Positions 35,626 to 45,805 are shown, counted from the stretch's first letter. The stretch: 51,446 nt of DNA from a bacterium (GCA_023666335.1 JAMPCE010000013.1:10521-61966), one strand, 5' to 3'. A program made the numbers and translations. The notes: a model not told the origin generated them from the sequence alone.

Positions 35626-36279
35626 TTAAAACTGCGCCAGATATTTTTTTACATTTTCCGTGATATTGCCGCCGAAGACTGCAGATCCCGCCACGATCAC
35701 ATTGGCGCCTGCCGCAAGCACCACTTTGGCATTGCCCACGGTGATGCCGCCGTCCACCTGAATATCGAGGTCAATGCCCATCTCATCCGCCATCTGTCTG
35801 GCAAGGCGGATGCGCTCCGTTGATTCCGGTATGTATTTCTGCCCGCCAAACCCCGGCTCCACCGTCATCACGAGCAGCATATCGAGCTTCGAGAGATATT
35901 TCTTCGCTGCCTCCACGGGAGTCTTTGGCTTGATGGACATTCCGACCCGACAGCCGAGGCTCCTGATCAGATCGATCGTCTCATCCGCGTCCTCCGTCGC
36001 CTCCAGATGAAAGGTGATGCTGTCCGCGCCGCATTCCTTAAATTCCCGAATATAGCGATCCGGCTCGACGATCATCAGATGTACGTCAAAGGGCAGGACC
36101 GTCGCCTTGCGAATCGTACGGATCACCGGCATCCCAAAGGAGATCGAGGGCACGAACACTCCGTCCATCACATCGATATGAATACAATCTGCGCCTGCCG
36201 CGTCGGCTTCTCTGATCTGTTCCCCCAGCCTGGTGAAATCAGCTGCCAGAATGGAGGGCGATAACATGTTTTTTCTCAT
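35626..36279 (-). CDS. rpe: ribulose-phosphate 3-epimerase
   Basis: Interconverts ribulose-5-phosphate and xylulose-5-phosphate. The 217 residues form a TIM barrel with the family marks LSPSILAADFTRLG (6-19), HIDVMDGVFVPSISFG, DVHLMI, the MTVEPGFGGQKYIPE loop, and DGGI plus AGSAVFGG near the end for phosphate binding. It is the last gene of the pentose operon; its ATG overlaps the stop of the transketolase C-subunit gene (ATGA). It links this operon to the pentose phosphate pathway and is closed by the terminator at 35584. Confidence 0.97.
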   Translation of the reverse strand: MRKNMLSPSILAADFTRLGEQIREADAAGADCIHIDVMDGVFVPSISFGMPVIRTIRKATVLPFDVHLMIVEPDRYIREFKECGADSITFHLEATEDADETIDLIRSLGCRVGMSIKPKTPVEAAKKYLSKLDMLLVMTVEPGFGGQKYIPESTERIRLARQMADEMGIDLDIQVDGGITVGNAKVVLAAGANVIVAGSAVFGGNITENVKKYLAQF

Positions 36280-37217
36280 TTTACAAACGCCTTCGTTTTC
36301 TCATAGATGCCTTTTCCGTCCAGACCGTACTTTTCCACCAGCGCGTTTGCCGGACCGGACTCGCCGAACGTATCCTGCATACCGATCCGCAGTACGGGCG
36401 TCGGGCATTTCTCAGAAAGACAGTCGCAGACTGCGCTGCCTAAGCCCCCGATCACCGTATGTTCCTCCGCCGTCACGACCTTGCCGGTCTTCTTTGCGGA
36501 TGCGAGCACCAGCGCCTCGTCCAGAGGCTTGATGGTGTGGATGTTGATCACTTCCGCGCTGACGCCGTCTTTTTCCAGCATCTCGGCAGCCTCTAATGCA
36601 GAAGAGACCGTGATGCCGCTGGCGATGATCGTCACGTCCTTTCCCTCTTTCAGCAGAACGCCTTTACCGATCTCAAATTTGTAATCCGGTCTGTCGTTGA
36701 TCACCGGCACCGCCGCACGGCCGAAGCGGAGATACACGGGGCCTTCCATTTCGATCGCCGCACGCACCGCCGCTTTTGCCTCCACGTCGTCGGAGGGCAC
36801 GATCACAGTCATGCCGGGAATCGTGCGCATCAGCGCCACGTCTTCGTTACACTGATGGGTCGCGCCGTCTTCGCCTACGGTGATGCCCGCGTGGGTCGCG
36901 CCGATCTTGACATTCAGGTGCGGATACCCGATGGAGTTGCGCACCTGCTCATAGTTGCGGCCTGCCGCAAACATCGCAAAAGAACTGATAAAAGGAATCT
37001 TGCCGCAGGTCGCAAGACCTGCCGCGATGCCCGTCATATTGCATTCCGCGATACCGCAGTCGATGTGGCGGTCGGGAAACGCTTTCATAAATACGCCCGT
37101 CTTCGTTGCGCCCGCAAGGTCTGCATCCAGCACCACCAGATTCGGAAACTCTGCGCCGCACGCAGCCAGTGCGTTACCATAGCTTTCTCTCGTTGCAATC
37201 TTTTTTACATCTGCCAT
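36276..37217 (-). CDS. transketolase, C-terminal subunit
   Basis: A 313-residue protein equal to the pyrimidine-binding and C-terminal domains of transketolase. Seen: ATRESYGNALAACG at the start, IDCGIAECNMTGIAAGLATCG, with the Glu that activates thiamine pyrophosphate, the GVGEDGATHQ-type run ITVEDGATH-like (here ITVGEDGATHQCNEDVALMR), and a C-terminal domain with AEEHTVIGGLGSAV. It pairs with the N-terminal subunit encoded just upstream; the stop of that gene coincides with this gene's start at 37217. Split transketolases are common in Clostridia and Archaea. Acts on xylulose-5-phosphate with aldose phosphates. Confidence 0.93.
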   Translation of the reverse strand: MADVKKIATRESYGNALAACGAEFPNLVVLDADLAGATKTGVFMKAFPDRHIDCGIAECNMTGIAAGLATCGKIPFISSFAMFAAGRNYEQVRNSIGYPHLNVKIGATHAGITVGEDGATHQCNEDVALMRTIPGMTVIVPSDDVEAKAAVRAAIEMEGPVYLRFGRAAVPVINDRPDYKFEIGKGVLLKEGKDVTIIASGITVSSALEAAEMLEKDGVSAEVINIHTIKPLDEALVLASAKKTGKVVTAEEHTVIGGLGSAVCDCLSEKCPTPVLRIGMQDTFGESGPANALVEKYGLDGKGIYEKTKAFVK

Positions 37218-38056
37218 CAGTCCGCACCTCCTAATTCTTTGCCGATCTTTTCCAGATCCGCCATCGCCGTCGCATACTCGTCATCGTTGGGAGCCTTGCC
37301 GTGCCAGCCCGCATTGTTCTCCATGAAAGAAACGCCCTTGCCTTTCACCGTCTTACAAATGATCGCGGTGGGCTGTCCCTTGGTGGCTCTCGCCTCCTTG
37401 AATGCCTTGTCGATCTGGTCAAAATCGTTTCCGTCGATGTCGATCACATGGAAATTGAACGCCTCAAATTTTTTGTCGATCGGATAGGGCGAGCAGACGT
37501 CGTCGATCTTTCCGTCGATCTGCAAACCGTTGTTATCCACGATGACGACCAGATTGTCAAGTTTTCTGTGACCTGCAAACATTGCCGCCTCCCAAACCTG
37601 CCCTTCCTGGATCTCACCGTCGCCCAACAGGGTGTAGGTGCGATAATCTTTGCCGTCCATCTTTGCTGCCAGCGCCATGCCAACCGCCGCGGAGATTCCC
37701 TGTCCGAGAGAGCCGGAGGACATATCCACGCCCGGCGTCTCCTGCATACAGGGATGCCCCTGTAGATAAGAGCCGAGATGACGGAGTGTCGGCAGATCTT
37801 CTACCGGAAAGTATCCGCGGTTTGCGAGAGCGGAGTAGAGTCCCGGCGCCGTGTGCCCCTTGGAGAGCACGAAGCGGTCCCGATCCGCTTTCTTCGGATC
37901 TTTCGGATCGATGTTCATCTCCTCAAAATAGAGATAGGTAAAGATATCCGCTGCGGAGAGCGATCCGCCCGGATGGCCCGCCTTCGCGCCGTGTACTGCG
38001 GTCACGATACCCTTGCGGACCTCGTTCGCTGTTTTCTGTAACTTTAATTTGTCCAT
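37217..38056 (-). CDS. transketolase, N-terminal subunit
   Basis: A 279-residue protein carrying the thiamine pyrophosphate-binding domain: GHPGGSLSAADI near residue 30, SKGHTAPGLYSALA, and the diphosphate motif GDGEIQEGQVWEAAMFAG followed by VVIVDNNGLQIDG. Together with the next gene it makes a complete transketolase. The ATG at 38056 follows GGAGGAAAGTG; the GTG just before is less likely. It lies 12 bp after araD, in the operon kinase-araD-tktN-tktC-rpe. Confidence 0.94.
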   Translation of the reverse strand: MDKLKLQKTANEVRKGIVTAVHGAKAGHPGGSLSAADIFTYLYFEEMNIDPKDPKKADRDRFVLSKGHTAPGLYSALANRGYFPVEDLPTLRHLGSYLQGHPCMQETPGVDMSSGSLGQGISAAVGMALAAKMDGKDYRTYTLLGDGEIQEGQVWEAAMFAGHRKLDNLVVIVDNNGLQIDGKIDDVCSPYPIDKKFEAFNFHVIDIDGNDFDQIDKAFKEARATKGQPTAIICKTVKGKGVSFMENNAGWHGKAPNDDEYATAMADLEKIGKELGGAD

Positions 38057-38068
38057 CACTTTCCTCCT

Positions 38069-38764
38069 TTATTTTTGACCATAGTATGCATTCGCCCCGT
38101 GCTTCCGGAAATAATGCTTATCCTGCAATTCCTGCGGCGCAGGCTGGATCCGCGCGTTGATCGTCTCCGCTCGGTAAGCCATTTTTGCCACCTCTTCCAG
38201 AACTACCGCATTGTGCACCGCTTCGTGCGCATCCCTGCCCCAGGCGAAAGGTCCGTGATTTTTGCAGAGCGCCGCAGGCACAGCCGCGGGGTCCTTTCCC
38301 ATTCTCTGAAACTCATTCACAATCAAAAGCCCGGTGTTCTTCTCGTAGGCGTCCTCGATCTCCTCCGCACTTAAGCAGCGCAGACAGGGGATCTCGCCGT
38401 AGTAGTAATCCGCATGGGTCGTGCCGTAGCAGGGAATGCTTCTGCCCGCCTGCGCCCAGCTCGTCGCATAGGAAGAATGCGTATGTACCACGCCGCCGAC
38501 CTCAGAAAATGCCTTGTAAAGTTCCACATGCGTCGCCGTATCCGAAGACGGATTGTATTCGCCCTCCACCTTTTTCCCGCTTAAATCTACCAATACCATA
38601 TCGTCCGGCGTCAGCCTCTCGTACTCGACGCCGCTCGGCTTGATCGCTAAGATGCCGCTCTTCCGGTCGATCTCACTCACATTCCCCCATGTGAACGTCA
38701 CCAACCCGTATTTAGGCAAAAGCATGTTCGCTTCATACACTCGTTGTTTTAATTTCTCTAACAC
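38069..38764 (-). CDS. araD: L-ribulose-5-phosphate 4-epimerase
   Basis: Class II aldolase-type zinc enzyme converting L-ribulose-5-phosphate to D-xylulose-5-phosphate. Motifs: [37 protein letters not shown] (substrate and zinc region), [14 protein letters not shown] with zinc-binding His-x-His, and KNHGPFAWG with the third His. I place the start at the GTG at 38764: it gives 231 residues, the E. coli AraD length, aligns [12 protein letters not shown] with LEDLKRQVLEAN of that enzyme, and has AAAGGA upstream. An ATG 8 codons earlier (38788) has no ribosome site and sits 10 bp from a palindromic element. It feeds the transketolase that follows. Confidence 0.93.
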   Translation of the reverse strand: MLEKLKQRVYEANMLLPKYGLVTFTWGNVSEIDRKSGILAIKPSGVEYERLTPDDMVLVDLSGKKVEGEYNPSSDTATHVELYKAFSEVGGVVHTHSSYATSWAQAGRSIPCYGTTHADYYYGEIPCLRCLSAEEIEDAYEKNTGLLIVNEFQRMGKDPAAVPAALCKNHGPFAWGRDAHEAVHNAVVLEEVAKMAYRAETINARIQPAPQELQDKHYFRKHGANAYYGQK

Positions 38765-38798
38765 AAGGTTCAATTCCTTTCTGTTCATTAACTTATAT

Positions 38799-38910
38799 CA
38801 GGGTTTGAGCTATATTCCTGAAAATCCCGAAGCACTGTTTGAGCGCTGAGCTTGCAATGCAAGGTGAGCGCGAGTTTGCGCAGGGATTGAAGGAATATAC
38901 TCAAACCCTG
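38799..38910. repeat. family B palindromic intergenic element, copy 3 (divergent)
   Basis: 112 bp inside the pentose operon, between the kinase and araD. Ends pair: CAGGGTTTGAGCTATATTCC against (reverse complement of right end) CAGGGTTTGAGTATATTCC. The core carries CTTGC-aat-GCAAG and GCGAGTTTGCGCAGGGATT, resembling copy 2 (CGAGTTTTGCGAAGGG). On mRNA it would form a long stem separating the kinase and epimerase cistrons, perhaps protecting one side from decay. Confidence 0.65.
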
Positions 38911-38915
38911 TTTAT

Positions 38916-40508
38916 TCATTTTAATGCTTGAACCGCCGCCCTCTCGATCGCCAGCCCCGCGCCATACCGCTTCATAAACGCTTCAAACCCTTTCACGTCA
39001 CGCTCCTGCGGCGCCATCTTTTCCCCTTTCTGCCCCGCGAACACCTTACTGTCGAGGAATGCCGCAAGGCTCTCTCCCGCATCTTTATGGATCATGTAAG
39101 AAGCAAGAAGCGCAATACCCCACGCACCGCCTTCGCCCGCCGTCTCCATCACGCTCACCGGCGCATTCATGGCTGCCGCGAGGATCCCCTGACCTACGCC
39201 TTTTGTCTTAAAGAGACCGCCGTGCCCGAAGATCTCATCCGCCTGCACGTTCTCCTCTTTGAACAGGATGTCGAAACCTGTCTTCAAAGCGCCCAGAGAG
39301 GTGAACAGATGCACCCGCATAAAGTTCGCCAGATTGAATTTTGCGTCGGGCGTGCGTACAAATAACGGTCTGCCCTCATTGAAGCCCGTCACATGTTCTC
39401 CGGAGAAATAATTGTAAGCCAACAGCCCTCCGCAGTCGTCATCGCCCTCAAGCGCCTTGCGGTAGAGCGTGCCGTACAGTTCGTTCCTGTCCACTTTCAT
39501 GCCCATCGCTTCCGAATATTCCTGAAACAGATCGACCCAGGCGTTCAGATCGGAAGTACAGTTGTTACAGTGCACCATCGCCACCAAACTGCCGTCCGGC
39601 GTGGTCACAAGGTCGATCGCGTCGTACACTTTCGACAGTTCCCTCTCCAAAACGATCATGCCGAATACGCTGGTGCCCGCCGATACGTTACCGGTACGTT
39701 TCGCCACGCTGTTGGTCGCAGCCATGCCCGTGCCCGCGTCACCCTCGGGAGGGCAGAAAGGAATGCCTGCCTGCAATGTCCCCGTCGGATCGAGAAGCTT
39801 TGCGCCCGCCGCTGTCAGCGTTCCCGCCTGCTGCCCCGCGGTATATACGGCAGGAAGAATATCTTTTAACTTCCAATCGTATTTTTTATCTGCCACCGCC
39901 TCGTCAAACTGCGCGATCATCTTTTCATAAAACTGCCCCGTCGCGATGTCGATCGGGAACATGCCGGACGCCTCGCCGACGCCGACGATCTTTTCTCCGG
40001 TCAGCTTCCAGTGGATATAACCTGCCAGCGTGATCACGAATCTCAGATCCGCCACATGCTCCTCGCCGTTAAGAATCGCCTGATACAGATGCGCAATCGT
40101 CCATCTCTGCGGAATGTGATAATGGAACAGCTCCGTCAGTTTTTCGGAAGCCTCCTCGGTGATGGTGTTTCTCCAGGTGCGGAAAGGCACCATCAGTTCA
40201 TCCTTTTCATTGAAAGCCATATAACCGTGCATCATCGCCGAAAAACCGATCGCGCCGAGCGTCACAAGCTTCTCGCCGTACTGCGCCTGCACGTCTTCGG
40301 CAAGTTTTTTGTAACAATCCTGAAGCCCCGCCCAAATATCATCGAGACTGTAAGTCCAGATGCCGTTCTCCAGGCGGTTTTCCCAGTCGTGCGCGCCGGA
40401 CGCGATGGGTCTGTTGCTCTCGTCCGTAAGTACGGCTTTGATGCGCGTCGATCCGAATTCGATCCCCAGCACGGCTTTTCCGCCCGCAATACACTCTTTT
40501 GCTCCCAT
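38916..40508 (-). CDS. FGGY family carbohydrate kinase, probable L-ribulokinase-type
   Basis: A 530-residue sugar kinase with the actin-like ATPase fold. N-terminal phosphate loop [17 protein letters not shown] (13-29), the first FGGY signature region around MHGYMAF and [32 protein letters not shown], and the second-half [21 protein letters not shown] adenosine site near residue 430. By family alone it could phosphorylate xylulose, ribulose or another ketose; adjacency to araD makes L-ribulose the best guess. It starts the operon with GAGGAGGGTAT before ATG, and no transporter or regulator accompanies it. A hairpin (CAGGCAAG/CTTGCCTG, 40549-40578) and the chemoreceptor gene lie upstream. Confidence 0.85.
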   Translation of the reverse strand: MGAKECIAGGKAVLGIEFGSTRIKAVLTDESNRPIASGAHDWENRLENGIWTYSLDDIWAGLQDCYKKLAEDVQAQYGEKLVTLGAIGFSAMMHGYMAFNEKDELMVPFRTWRNTITEEASEKLTELFHYHIPQRWTIAHLYQAILNGEEHVADLRFVITLAGYIHWKLTGEKIVGVGEASGMFPIDIATGQFYEKMIAQFDEAVADKKYDWKLKDILPAVYTAGQQAGTLTAAGAKLLDPTGTLQAGIPFCPPEGDAGTGMAATNSVAKRTGNVSAGTSVFGMIVLERELSKVYDAIDLVTTPDGSLVAMVHCNNCTSDLNAWVDLFQEYSEAMGMKVDRNELYGTLYRKALEGDDDCGGLLAYNYFSGEHVTGFNEGRPLFVRTPDAKFNLANFMRVHLFTSLGALKTGFDILFKEENVQADEIFGHGGLFKTKGVGQGILAAAMNAPVSVMETAGEGGAWGIALLASYMIHKDAGESLAAFLDSKVFAGQKGEKMAPQERDVKGFEAFMKRYGAGLAIERAAVQALK

Positions 40509-40635
40509 ATACCCTCCTCATATTCTGACAACAGGTTCCCCATATATTCAGGCAAGCTGCACACATACAACTTGCCTGTCATCCTCCTGATCGGTATGCA
40601 CTCTCTGACAGCCGCCCGAACCGCCGGGCACTTCG

Positions 40636-42354
40636 CTACCCCTGGAAGCAGGCGGTCTGTTCGCTCAGATTGCCCACGACGCCCGAAACCTGATCCAGCG
40701 CTTTGATGATATCCTGCATATTATTTGCCAGCGCGGTGGTGTTGTCCACAACGCCGCCGACGCCCTGCGTACTCTCGCGCACCGTATTCGTGATGTTGTC
40801 GTTGGATTCTGCGACCACCTGCATCATGGAACCGATATGTTCCATAGAGGAACGCATCTCACCCATAAGCTGATCCACCGTATTGGAATCATCCAGATAC
40901 TGCCCGCCCGTGCGCTCTAAGATCTCATAGTCCGGCATCACGCGCTCATTGATGAAGTCCACCAGTTTTTTGGCGTTTTGCGCCAACGATGTGACCGCCG
41001 TCACCACGCTCTCGGAGATCTGCTGAATATTCCCTGCCGTCTCCTTGGAATTATCCGCCAGAGCGCGGATCTCGTCCGCCACGACCGCAAAGCCCTTACC
41101 CGCTTCACCCGCTCTTGCCGCCTCGATGGAGGCATTCAGCGCAAGAAGGTTTGTCTTGGAGGCAATGCTCAAAATATCGCCTGTCAGGTTGTTGATATTC
41201 TCGATCTGCCTGCTGTCTTCAATGGAAGCGTTCAGCGTTACGTCAAATTCCCGGATGATCGCTTCCGCGGTCGCATGGCTGTCCTTTGCAAGCTTTTGCA
41301 GCTCCTCTGCACGGCTCTTGATCTCCTGCGCGAATTTTGTGCCGTTCACGGCTTTTTCGACCATCTCGCCCACGGAAGCTTCTGCCTCGCGGGTATTCTC
41401 ATTGACATATGTAACCATAGCGGACATTTCTTCCATGCCCGCCGCCAGCTCCTCCATCGTCGCAGAAGTGTCGCTCGCGTGCCGGTTCGTCTCGTCCACC
41501 ACGCTGCTCACATTCGTTTGCAGCCGATCGATCTCATTGCTGCAAGAGATCACACCGCCGATCATATCCTGTAAGATATCCAGAAACTGATTGACGCCGC
41601 GCGCCAGATCGGCGATCTCGTCGTTGGTCAAAACAGGCACCCTTTCATTTAAATTTCCCCTGCTTTGGTTGATATTTTCGATCATCCCATTGATGACCTG
41701 CGCGATCTTCCGGATCGGTATCACGATGATGTTACGCGCGATCAGCACCGACAGCACAACCGCTACGATCAAAACCGCAATGACCACTACGATCATAATA
41801 TAGGAAGTATCCGCTTTCCGCTGCAAAAAGGTTTTGCTGCTTTCCAGTTCTGCCGCGGAATAATCAAGCAGATCCGTCATGCACTTATCGATGACATTGT
41901 TTAACATCCCCAGATTATTTGAGATCTGTGAACGCGCGCGGTCTTTGTCCATATCGCGGCTCGCCTGTAAAATAGCGTCCACATAATTGTCAAAACTCTC
42001 AAGGCGGTTATGTAAAGAATCATAGCTCTCCCGCACCTCGTCGGACGTGATCATCGTCTCGTAAGCCGTCATGGAAGCCCACATATTCTCCCGCAGTTCC
42101 AGAATATCGTCGGCTTTTTTGTTCATCGTCTTCAACAGCTTCGAGTTGACATGGTCGTTGACTGTCGTGCTGATGCTCAAGTAGTCTTCATACACGCTGT
42201 GAATCAGATTGATCTTCTCCACCTCAACATTCATGGCGCTCTGACTGCTGGACGCAATCGTCATCATATTATTTGCCAGAACCCCCAGTGATATGATGGA
42301 GATCAGAGCAAGCACCATGATCGCCGCCGCTACTTTCAAACCGATTTTTTTCAT
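40636..42354 (-). CDS. methyl-accepting chemotaxis protein
   Basis: A 572-residue membrane chemoreceptor. TM1 (about 8-29), a periplasm-side four-helix bundle (about 35-185) without recognisable ligand motif, TM2 (about 190-212), HAMP (about 213-270), then the long signalling coiled coil containing the conserved hairpin tip IEAARAGEAGKGFAVVADEI followed by RALADNS. It senses an unknown ligand and controls CheA. The ATG at 42354 follows AAGGAGGTCTTCCTT; the frame is open 65 codons upstream but with no membrane start. A sigma-A promoter lies at 42391-42419, divergent from that of rpsF. Confidence 0.95.
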   Translation of the reverse strand: MKKIGLKVAAAIMVLALISIISLGVLANNMMTIASSSQSAMNVEVEKINLIHSVYEDYLSISTTVNDHVNSKLLKTMNKKADDILELRENMWASMTAYETMITSDEVRESYDSLHNRLESFDNYVDAILQASRDMDKDRARSQISNNLGMLNNVIDKCMTDLLDYSAAELESSKTFLQRKADTSYIMIVVVIAVLIVAVVLSVLIARNIIVIPIRKIAQVINGMIENINQSRGNLNERVPVLTNDEIADLARGVNQFLDILQDMIGGVISCSNEIDRLQTNVSSVVDETNRHASDTSATMEELAAGMEEMSAMVTYVNENTREAEASVGEMVEKAVNGTKFAQEIKSRAEELQKLAKDSHATAEAIIREFDVTLNASIEDSRQIENINNLTGDILSIASKTNLLALNASIEAARAGEAGKGFAVVADEIRALADNSKETAGNIQQISESVVTAVTSLAQNAKKLVDFINERVMPDYEILERTGGQYLDDSNTVDQLMGEMRSSMEHIGSMMQVVAESNDNITNTVRESTQGVGGVVDNTTALANNMQDIIKALDQVSGVVGNLSEQTACFQG

Positions 42355-42390
42355 AAGGAAGACCTCCTTCTCCGTATAACCCCTGTTCTC

Positions 42391-42419
42391 AGTATACCAC
42401 ATGCGAAATATAAAGTCTA
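42391..42419 (-). promoter_or_regulatory. promoter for the chemoreceptor gene
   Basis: Minus strand: -35 TAGACT, 17-bp spacer, -10 TATACT. It looks like sigma-A, not the sigma-D/28 type usual for chemoreceptors. Confidence 0.6.
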
Positions 42420-42442
42420 TTTGCAAAACCTCGAAATTTTGC

Positions 42443-42471
42443 TTGCACATTTTTCGCGGCTGTGTTATCAT
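42443..42471 (+). promoter_or_regulatory. promoter for rpsF-ssb-rpsR, with long leader
   Basis: -35 TTGCAC, 17-bp spacer, -10 TATCAT. The leader of about 87 nt contains TGGCA-gta-TGCCA (42495-42507) and CTTTC-tattaag-GAAAG-like pairing near 42520-42537, a place where S6/S18 autoregulation is known in bacteria. Confidence 0.6.
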
Positions 42472-42564
42472 AGATACCCGTGATATATTATTTTTGGCAG
42501 TATGCCATACATCCTTGCTCTTTCTATTAAGGAAAGGGCCAGAGACCAAAAGGAGGTAGAAAGC

Positions 42565-42855
42565 ATGAACAAGTATGAGTTAGCCGTTGTTGTCACCGCT
42601 AAGATCGAAGATGACGAGCGCGCCGCTGTTTTGGAGAAAGTAAAAGCTCTGGTGGAGCGGTTCGGCGGAAAGATCACGGAAGTGGACGACTGGGGTAAGA
42701 AAAGACTCGCCTATGAGATCCAGAAGATGAAAGAGGCTTTTTATTACTTCATCCGGTTCGAAGCTGAGAGCACCGCTCCCGCTGAGATCGAGAGCCGCAT
42801 GCGCATCATGGACAACGTCATCCGATACCTGTGCGTCAGACAAGACGAGAAATAA
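42565..42855 (+). CDS. rpsF: 30S ribosomal protein S6
   Basis: A 96-residue S6, a small-subunit protein binding 16S rRNA with S18. Family marks: MNKYELAVVVTAK at the start, VEDWGKKRLAY-like VDDWGKKRLAYEIQKMKEAFYYF-type core (split by me to respect length), and RIMDNVIRYLCVR at the end. The ATG at 42565 follows AAAAGGAGGTAGAAAGC. First of three genes, rpsF-ssb-rpsR, 15 bp before ssb. Confidence 0.98.
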   Translation: MNKYELAVVVTAKIEDDERAAVLEKVKALVERFGGKITEVDDWGKKRLAYEIQKMKEAFYYFIRFEAESTAPAEIESRMRIMDNVIRYLCVRQDEK

Positions 42856-42870
42856 GAAAGAGGTATTCGT

Positions 42871-43314
42871 ATGAATAAAGTGATTTTGATGGGACGTTTG
42901 ACAAGAGACCCCGAGGTGAGATATTCTCAGGGAGAAAATTCATTGGCGATCGCCAGATATACGCTGGCGGTGGACCGCAGATTTAACCGTAATAACGACG
43001 AACAGACGGCGGATTTTATCAACTGCGTCGCTTTCGGGAGAACCGGCGAATTTGCCGAAAAGTATCTCCACAAAGGCACAAAGATCGCCGTCACGGGTCG
43101 TATCCAGACAGGAAGCTACACGAATAAAGACGGCGTCAAAGTATACACCACGGAAGTGGTCGTGGAGGATCATGAGTTCGCGGAGAGCAAGAACGCTTCC
43201 GCAGGGGACGGCGGGTACACGCCCGCAGCCAGATCCGCTTCCGCGCCTGCGGCGGCAGGAGACGGCTTTATGAATATTCCTGACGGGATCGACGAGGAGT
43301 TACCTTTTAATTAG
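42871..43314 (+). CDS. ssb: single-stranded DNA-binding protein
   Basis: A 147-residue SSB. OB-fold (about 1-108) with MNKVILMGRLTRDPEVRYSQ at the start and FINCVAFGRTGEFAEKYL, then a Gly/Ala/Ser-rich linker (109-137) and the acidic tip DEELPF used to recruit repair and replication proteins. It lies between rpsF and rpsR, the conserved Firmicutes order. It protects ssDNA in replication, repair and recombination. Confidence 0.98.
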   Translation: MNKVILMGRLTRDPEVRYSQGENSLAIARYTLAVDRRFNRNNDEQTADFINCVAFGRTGEFAEKYLHKGTKIAVTGRIQTGSYTNKDGVKVYTTEVVVEDHEFAESKNASAGDGGYTPAARSASAPAAAGDGFMNIPDGIDEELPFN

Positions 43315-43330
43315 ATAGGAGGAATGAGTC

Positions 43331-43591
43331 ATGGCATTTAATAAATCGGATAAGCCGGATTTCCCGAAGAAAAAGGGAGGGATGCGCAGAAGAAAGAAAG
43401 TCTGCGTATTCTGCGGCAAGGATAACGTAATCGATTACAAGGACGCTAACAAACTCCGCAGATACATTTCCGAGCGGGGCAAGATCCTCCCCAGAAGGAT
43501 CACCGGAAACTGCGCAAAGCATCAGAGAGCGCTGACCGTTGCGATCAAGCGGGCAAGACATTTGGCGATCATGCCTTATGTGCAGGATTAA
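43331..43591 (+). CDS. rpsR: 30S ribosomal protein S18
   Basis: An 86-residue S18, partner of S6 on the platform of the 30S subunit. Seen: [20 protein letters not shown], including the C-x2-C, then [20 protein letters not shown], the family signature, and [12 protein letters not shown] at the end. The two cysteine positions suggest a zinc-binding (C+) form. It is the last gene before the terminator at 43605. Confidence 0.98.
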   Translation: MAFNKSDKPDFPKKKGGMRRRKKVCVFCGKDNVIDYKDANKLRRYISERGKILPRRITGNCAKHQRALTVAIKRARHLAIMPYVQD

Positions 43592-43604
43592 AGTAAATTT
43601 TGGG

Positions 43605-43633
43605 ACCCCGGGTGTTACGGCGCTCGGGGTTTT
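43605..43633 (+). terminator. intrinsic terminator after rpsR
   Basis: ACCCCGGGTG-ttacg-GCGCTCGGGGT, a stem with one mismatch or so, followed by TTTT. Confidence 0.75.
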
Positions 43634-43703
43634 CCTATACCATATTCTGTCATTTTTACACGAAAAACCTCTATATATTGGTGTAGCGGTCTTTCCGAAA
43701 AAA

Positions 43704-43712
43704 TGCTATACT
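43704..43712 (+). promoter_or_regulatory. extended -10 promoter for the gdpP-type gene
   Basis: TGCTATACT (TGn plus -10 TATACT), 35 bp before the ATG at 43748; the -35 region is poor, as expected for an extended -10. It argues against the more upstream ATG at 43703, which would lie before the transcription start. Confidence 0.5.
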
Positions 43713-43747
43713 TAATTGAATATCATAGTTTATCATTGAGGAATCTT

Positions 43748-45805
43748 ATGAAAAATACGGTAAAGCTGAAAGGGAGGATGAAGTCGTATCTGCAATCCTC
43801 CTTATATCTGGGGTTTTTGCTTGCGGTCGTGGATATCATGATCTATATGCTGGACTATCGGGCAGGGCTCGTACTCACCGCCTATCTGGTCTTTTATATT
43901 GCGATCGTACTGGCGATGATGCTCTATAATAAGCCCATTATCATCAATGAACTGATCAGTTTTGCGACGCAGTACGGGCAGATCCAGCGGCGGCTTTTGC
44001 GCGATCTGGAGCTTCCCCATGCGCTTTTGGACGATTCGGGCAAGATCATCTGGACAAATATCGCTTTCGAAAAACTCACGCATCAGGAAAAGGGGTATCA
44101 TAAGTCGGTGACGTCCCTCTTTTCCACCATCACGAAGGACAAGCTGCCGGGGCAGGAAGACGCCGGCGACGAGGTGGAGTGCCGTGTGGAGTACGAGAAC
44201 GGAAATTACCTCGCAAAGCTGAAAAAGATCTCCCTAAAGGAGATGGCGGAAAACAGCGATATCATTGAAGCGCAGGGCTATGACGGCTATCTGATCGCCC
44301 TGTATCTGTTCGACGAGACCGCGCTGCAGATCGCCTTAAAAGAGGTGGACGACCAGTCCCTTGCGGTGGCGCTCATTTATCTGGACAACTACGAAGAGGC
44401 GCTTGAGAGCGTGGAGGAAGTCAGACGTTCCCTCCTGATCGCCCTCATCGACCGAAAAGTAAACAAATATATCGCCGCATTGGACGGCATCTGTAAGAAA
44501 CTGGAAAAAGATAAATATCTTGTCATCCTGCGCAAGGAGGCGGCAACGCATCTTAGGGAAAACCGCTTCGACCTCTTAGAGGATGTAAAGACCGTCAATA
44601 TCGGCAATGAGATGGCAGTCACCATCAGCATCGGCATGGGGCTAAACGGTCTTTCCTATGCGCAGAATTACGAGTTTGCGAGAAACGCAATCGATATCGC
44701 CCTTGGACGCGGCGGCGACCAGGCTGTGGTAAAAGTTCCCGAGAATGTGATCTACTACGGCGGCAAGAGCCAGCAGGTAGAGAAGAGCACGCGCGTCAAA
44801 GCGAGAGTGAAAGCGCACGCCCTCCGCGAGATCATTTCCGTCAAGGACGAGGTCTACGTCATGGGGCACCGCCTAGGCGACGTGGACAGCTTCGGCGCGT
44901 CCGTCGGCATTTATCGAATCGCGCAGGTTCTGGACAAAAAGGCGCACATCGTATTGGATGACGTGACCAGTTCCATGCAGCCGATGGTCGAGATGTTCCG
45001 CGGCAGGGAAGAATATGCGGAGGACATGATCGTCAGCAGCCAGTTTGCCCTGGAAACGGTGGGGAACAATGCCGTGCTGGTGGTGGTGGATGTGAACAAA
45101 CCCAGCATCACGGAATGCCCCGAACTTTTGAAACGCTGTAAATCCATTGTGGTTTTGGATCATCACCGACAGGGCACGGAGATCATTGAGAATGCGACGC
45201 TTTCCTACATTGAGGCTTACGCTTCCTCCGCCTGCGAGATGGTCTCGGAGATCTTACAGTATATCAGCGACGATCTGCGGCTTAAACCCGAGGAAGCCGA
45301 CTGTATGTATTCCGGCATCATGATCGACACCAATAATTTTATGACAAAGACAGGCGTAAGGACTTTCGAGGCGGCAGCTTATCTGCGCAGGAACGGCGCG
45401 GATGTAACGCGCGTCAGAAAGCTTTTCCGGGACGACGCCGCAGAATATAAAGCAAAAGCGGATGCGGTGAGTCAGGCGGAGATCTACCGCCACTTTTACG
45501 CGATCTCCATCTGTACCGGCGAAGATGTGGCAAGTCCCACCGTCGTCGGCGCGCAGGCAGCCAACGAACTGCTCAATATCAAGGGGATCCGCGCCAGCTT
45601 TATCCTGACGAAATACAACGGGATCATCTATATCAGCGCGCGTTCGATCGACGAGGTAAACGTGCAGCTCATCATGGAACGGATGGGCGGCGGCGGACAT
45701 TTGAACGTCGCGGGGGCACAGTTGGAAAACGGCACGATCGAGGAGGGGATCGAGAGTATCAAGAGGACGCTGGATGCGATGATCGAAGAGGGCGAGCTGG
45801 AGTAA
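43748..45805 (+). CDS. gdpP: GdpP-type c-di-AMP phosphodiesterase
   Basis: A membrane-bound phosphodiesterase of 685 residues that hydrolyses c-di-AMP. In order: two transmembrane helices (about 12-32 and 38-54), a PAS-like domain (about 70-150), a degenerate GGDEF domain (about 170-300), then DHH with [21 protein letters not shown] and [13 protein letters not shown], and DHHA1 with [16 protein letters not shown]. The ATG at 43748 follows GAGGAATCTT. It leads the operon gdpP-rplI-dnaB, the usual order. Together with cdaA at 6.1 kb, both synthesis and breakdown of c-di-AMP are covered. No heme-binding claim can be made for the PAS domain. Confidence 0.96.
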   Translation: MKNTVKLKGRMKSYLQSSLYLGFLLAVVDIMIYMLDYRAGLVLTAYLVFYIAIVLAMMLYNKPIIINELISFATQYGQIQRRLLRDLELPHALLDDSGKIIWTNIAFEKLTHQEKGYHKSVTSLFSTITKDKLPGQEDAGDEVECRVEYENGNYLAKLKKISLKEMAENSDIIEAQGYDGYLIALYLFDETALQIALKEVDDQSLAVALIYLDNYEEALESVEEVRRSLLIALIDRKVNKYIAALDGICKKLEKDKYLVILRKEAATHLRENRFDLLEDVKTVNIGNEMAVTISIGMGLNGLSYAQNYEFARNAIDIALGRGGDQAVVKVPENVIYYGGKSQQVEKSTRVKARVKAHALREIISVKDEVYVMGHRLGDVDSFGASVGIYRIAQVLDKKAHIVLDDVTSSMQPMVEMFRGREEYAEDMIVSSQFALETVGNNAVLVVVDVNKPSITECPELLKRCKSIVVLDHHRQGTEIIENATLSYIEAYASSACEMVSEILQYISDDLRLKPEEADCMYSGIMIDTNNFMTKTGVRTFEAAAYLRRNGADVTRVRKLFRDDAAEYKAKADAVSQAEIYRHFYAISICTGEDVASPTVVGAQAANELLNIKGIRASFILTKYNGIIYISARSIDEVNVQLIMERMGGGGHLNVAGAQLENGTIEEGIESIKRTLDAMIEEGELE

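Noticed and set aside
40549-40578. CAGGCAAG/CTTGCCTG hairpin before the FGGY kinase as a terminator
   Set aside because: The 14-nt loop and lack of a T run make it weak; noted only in the kinase entry.
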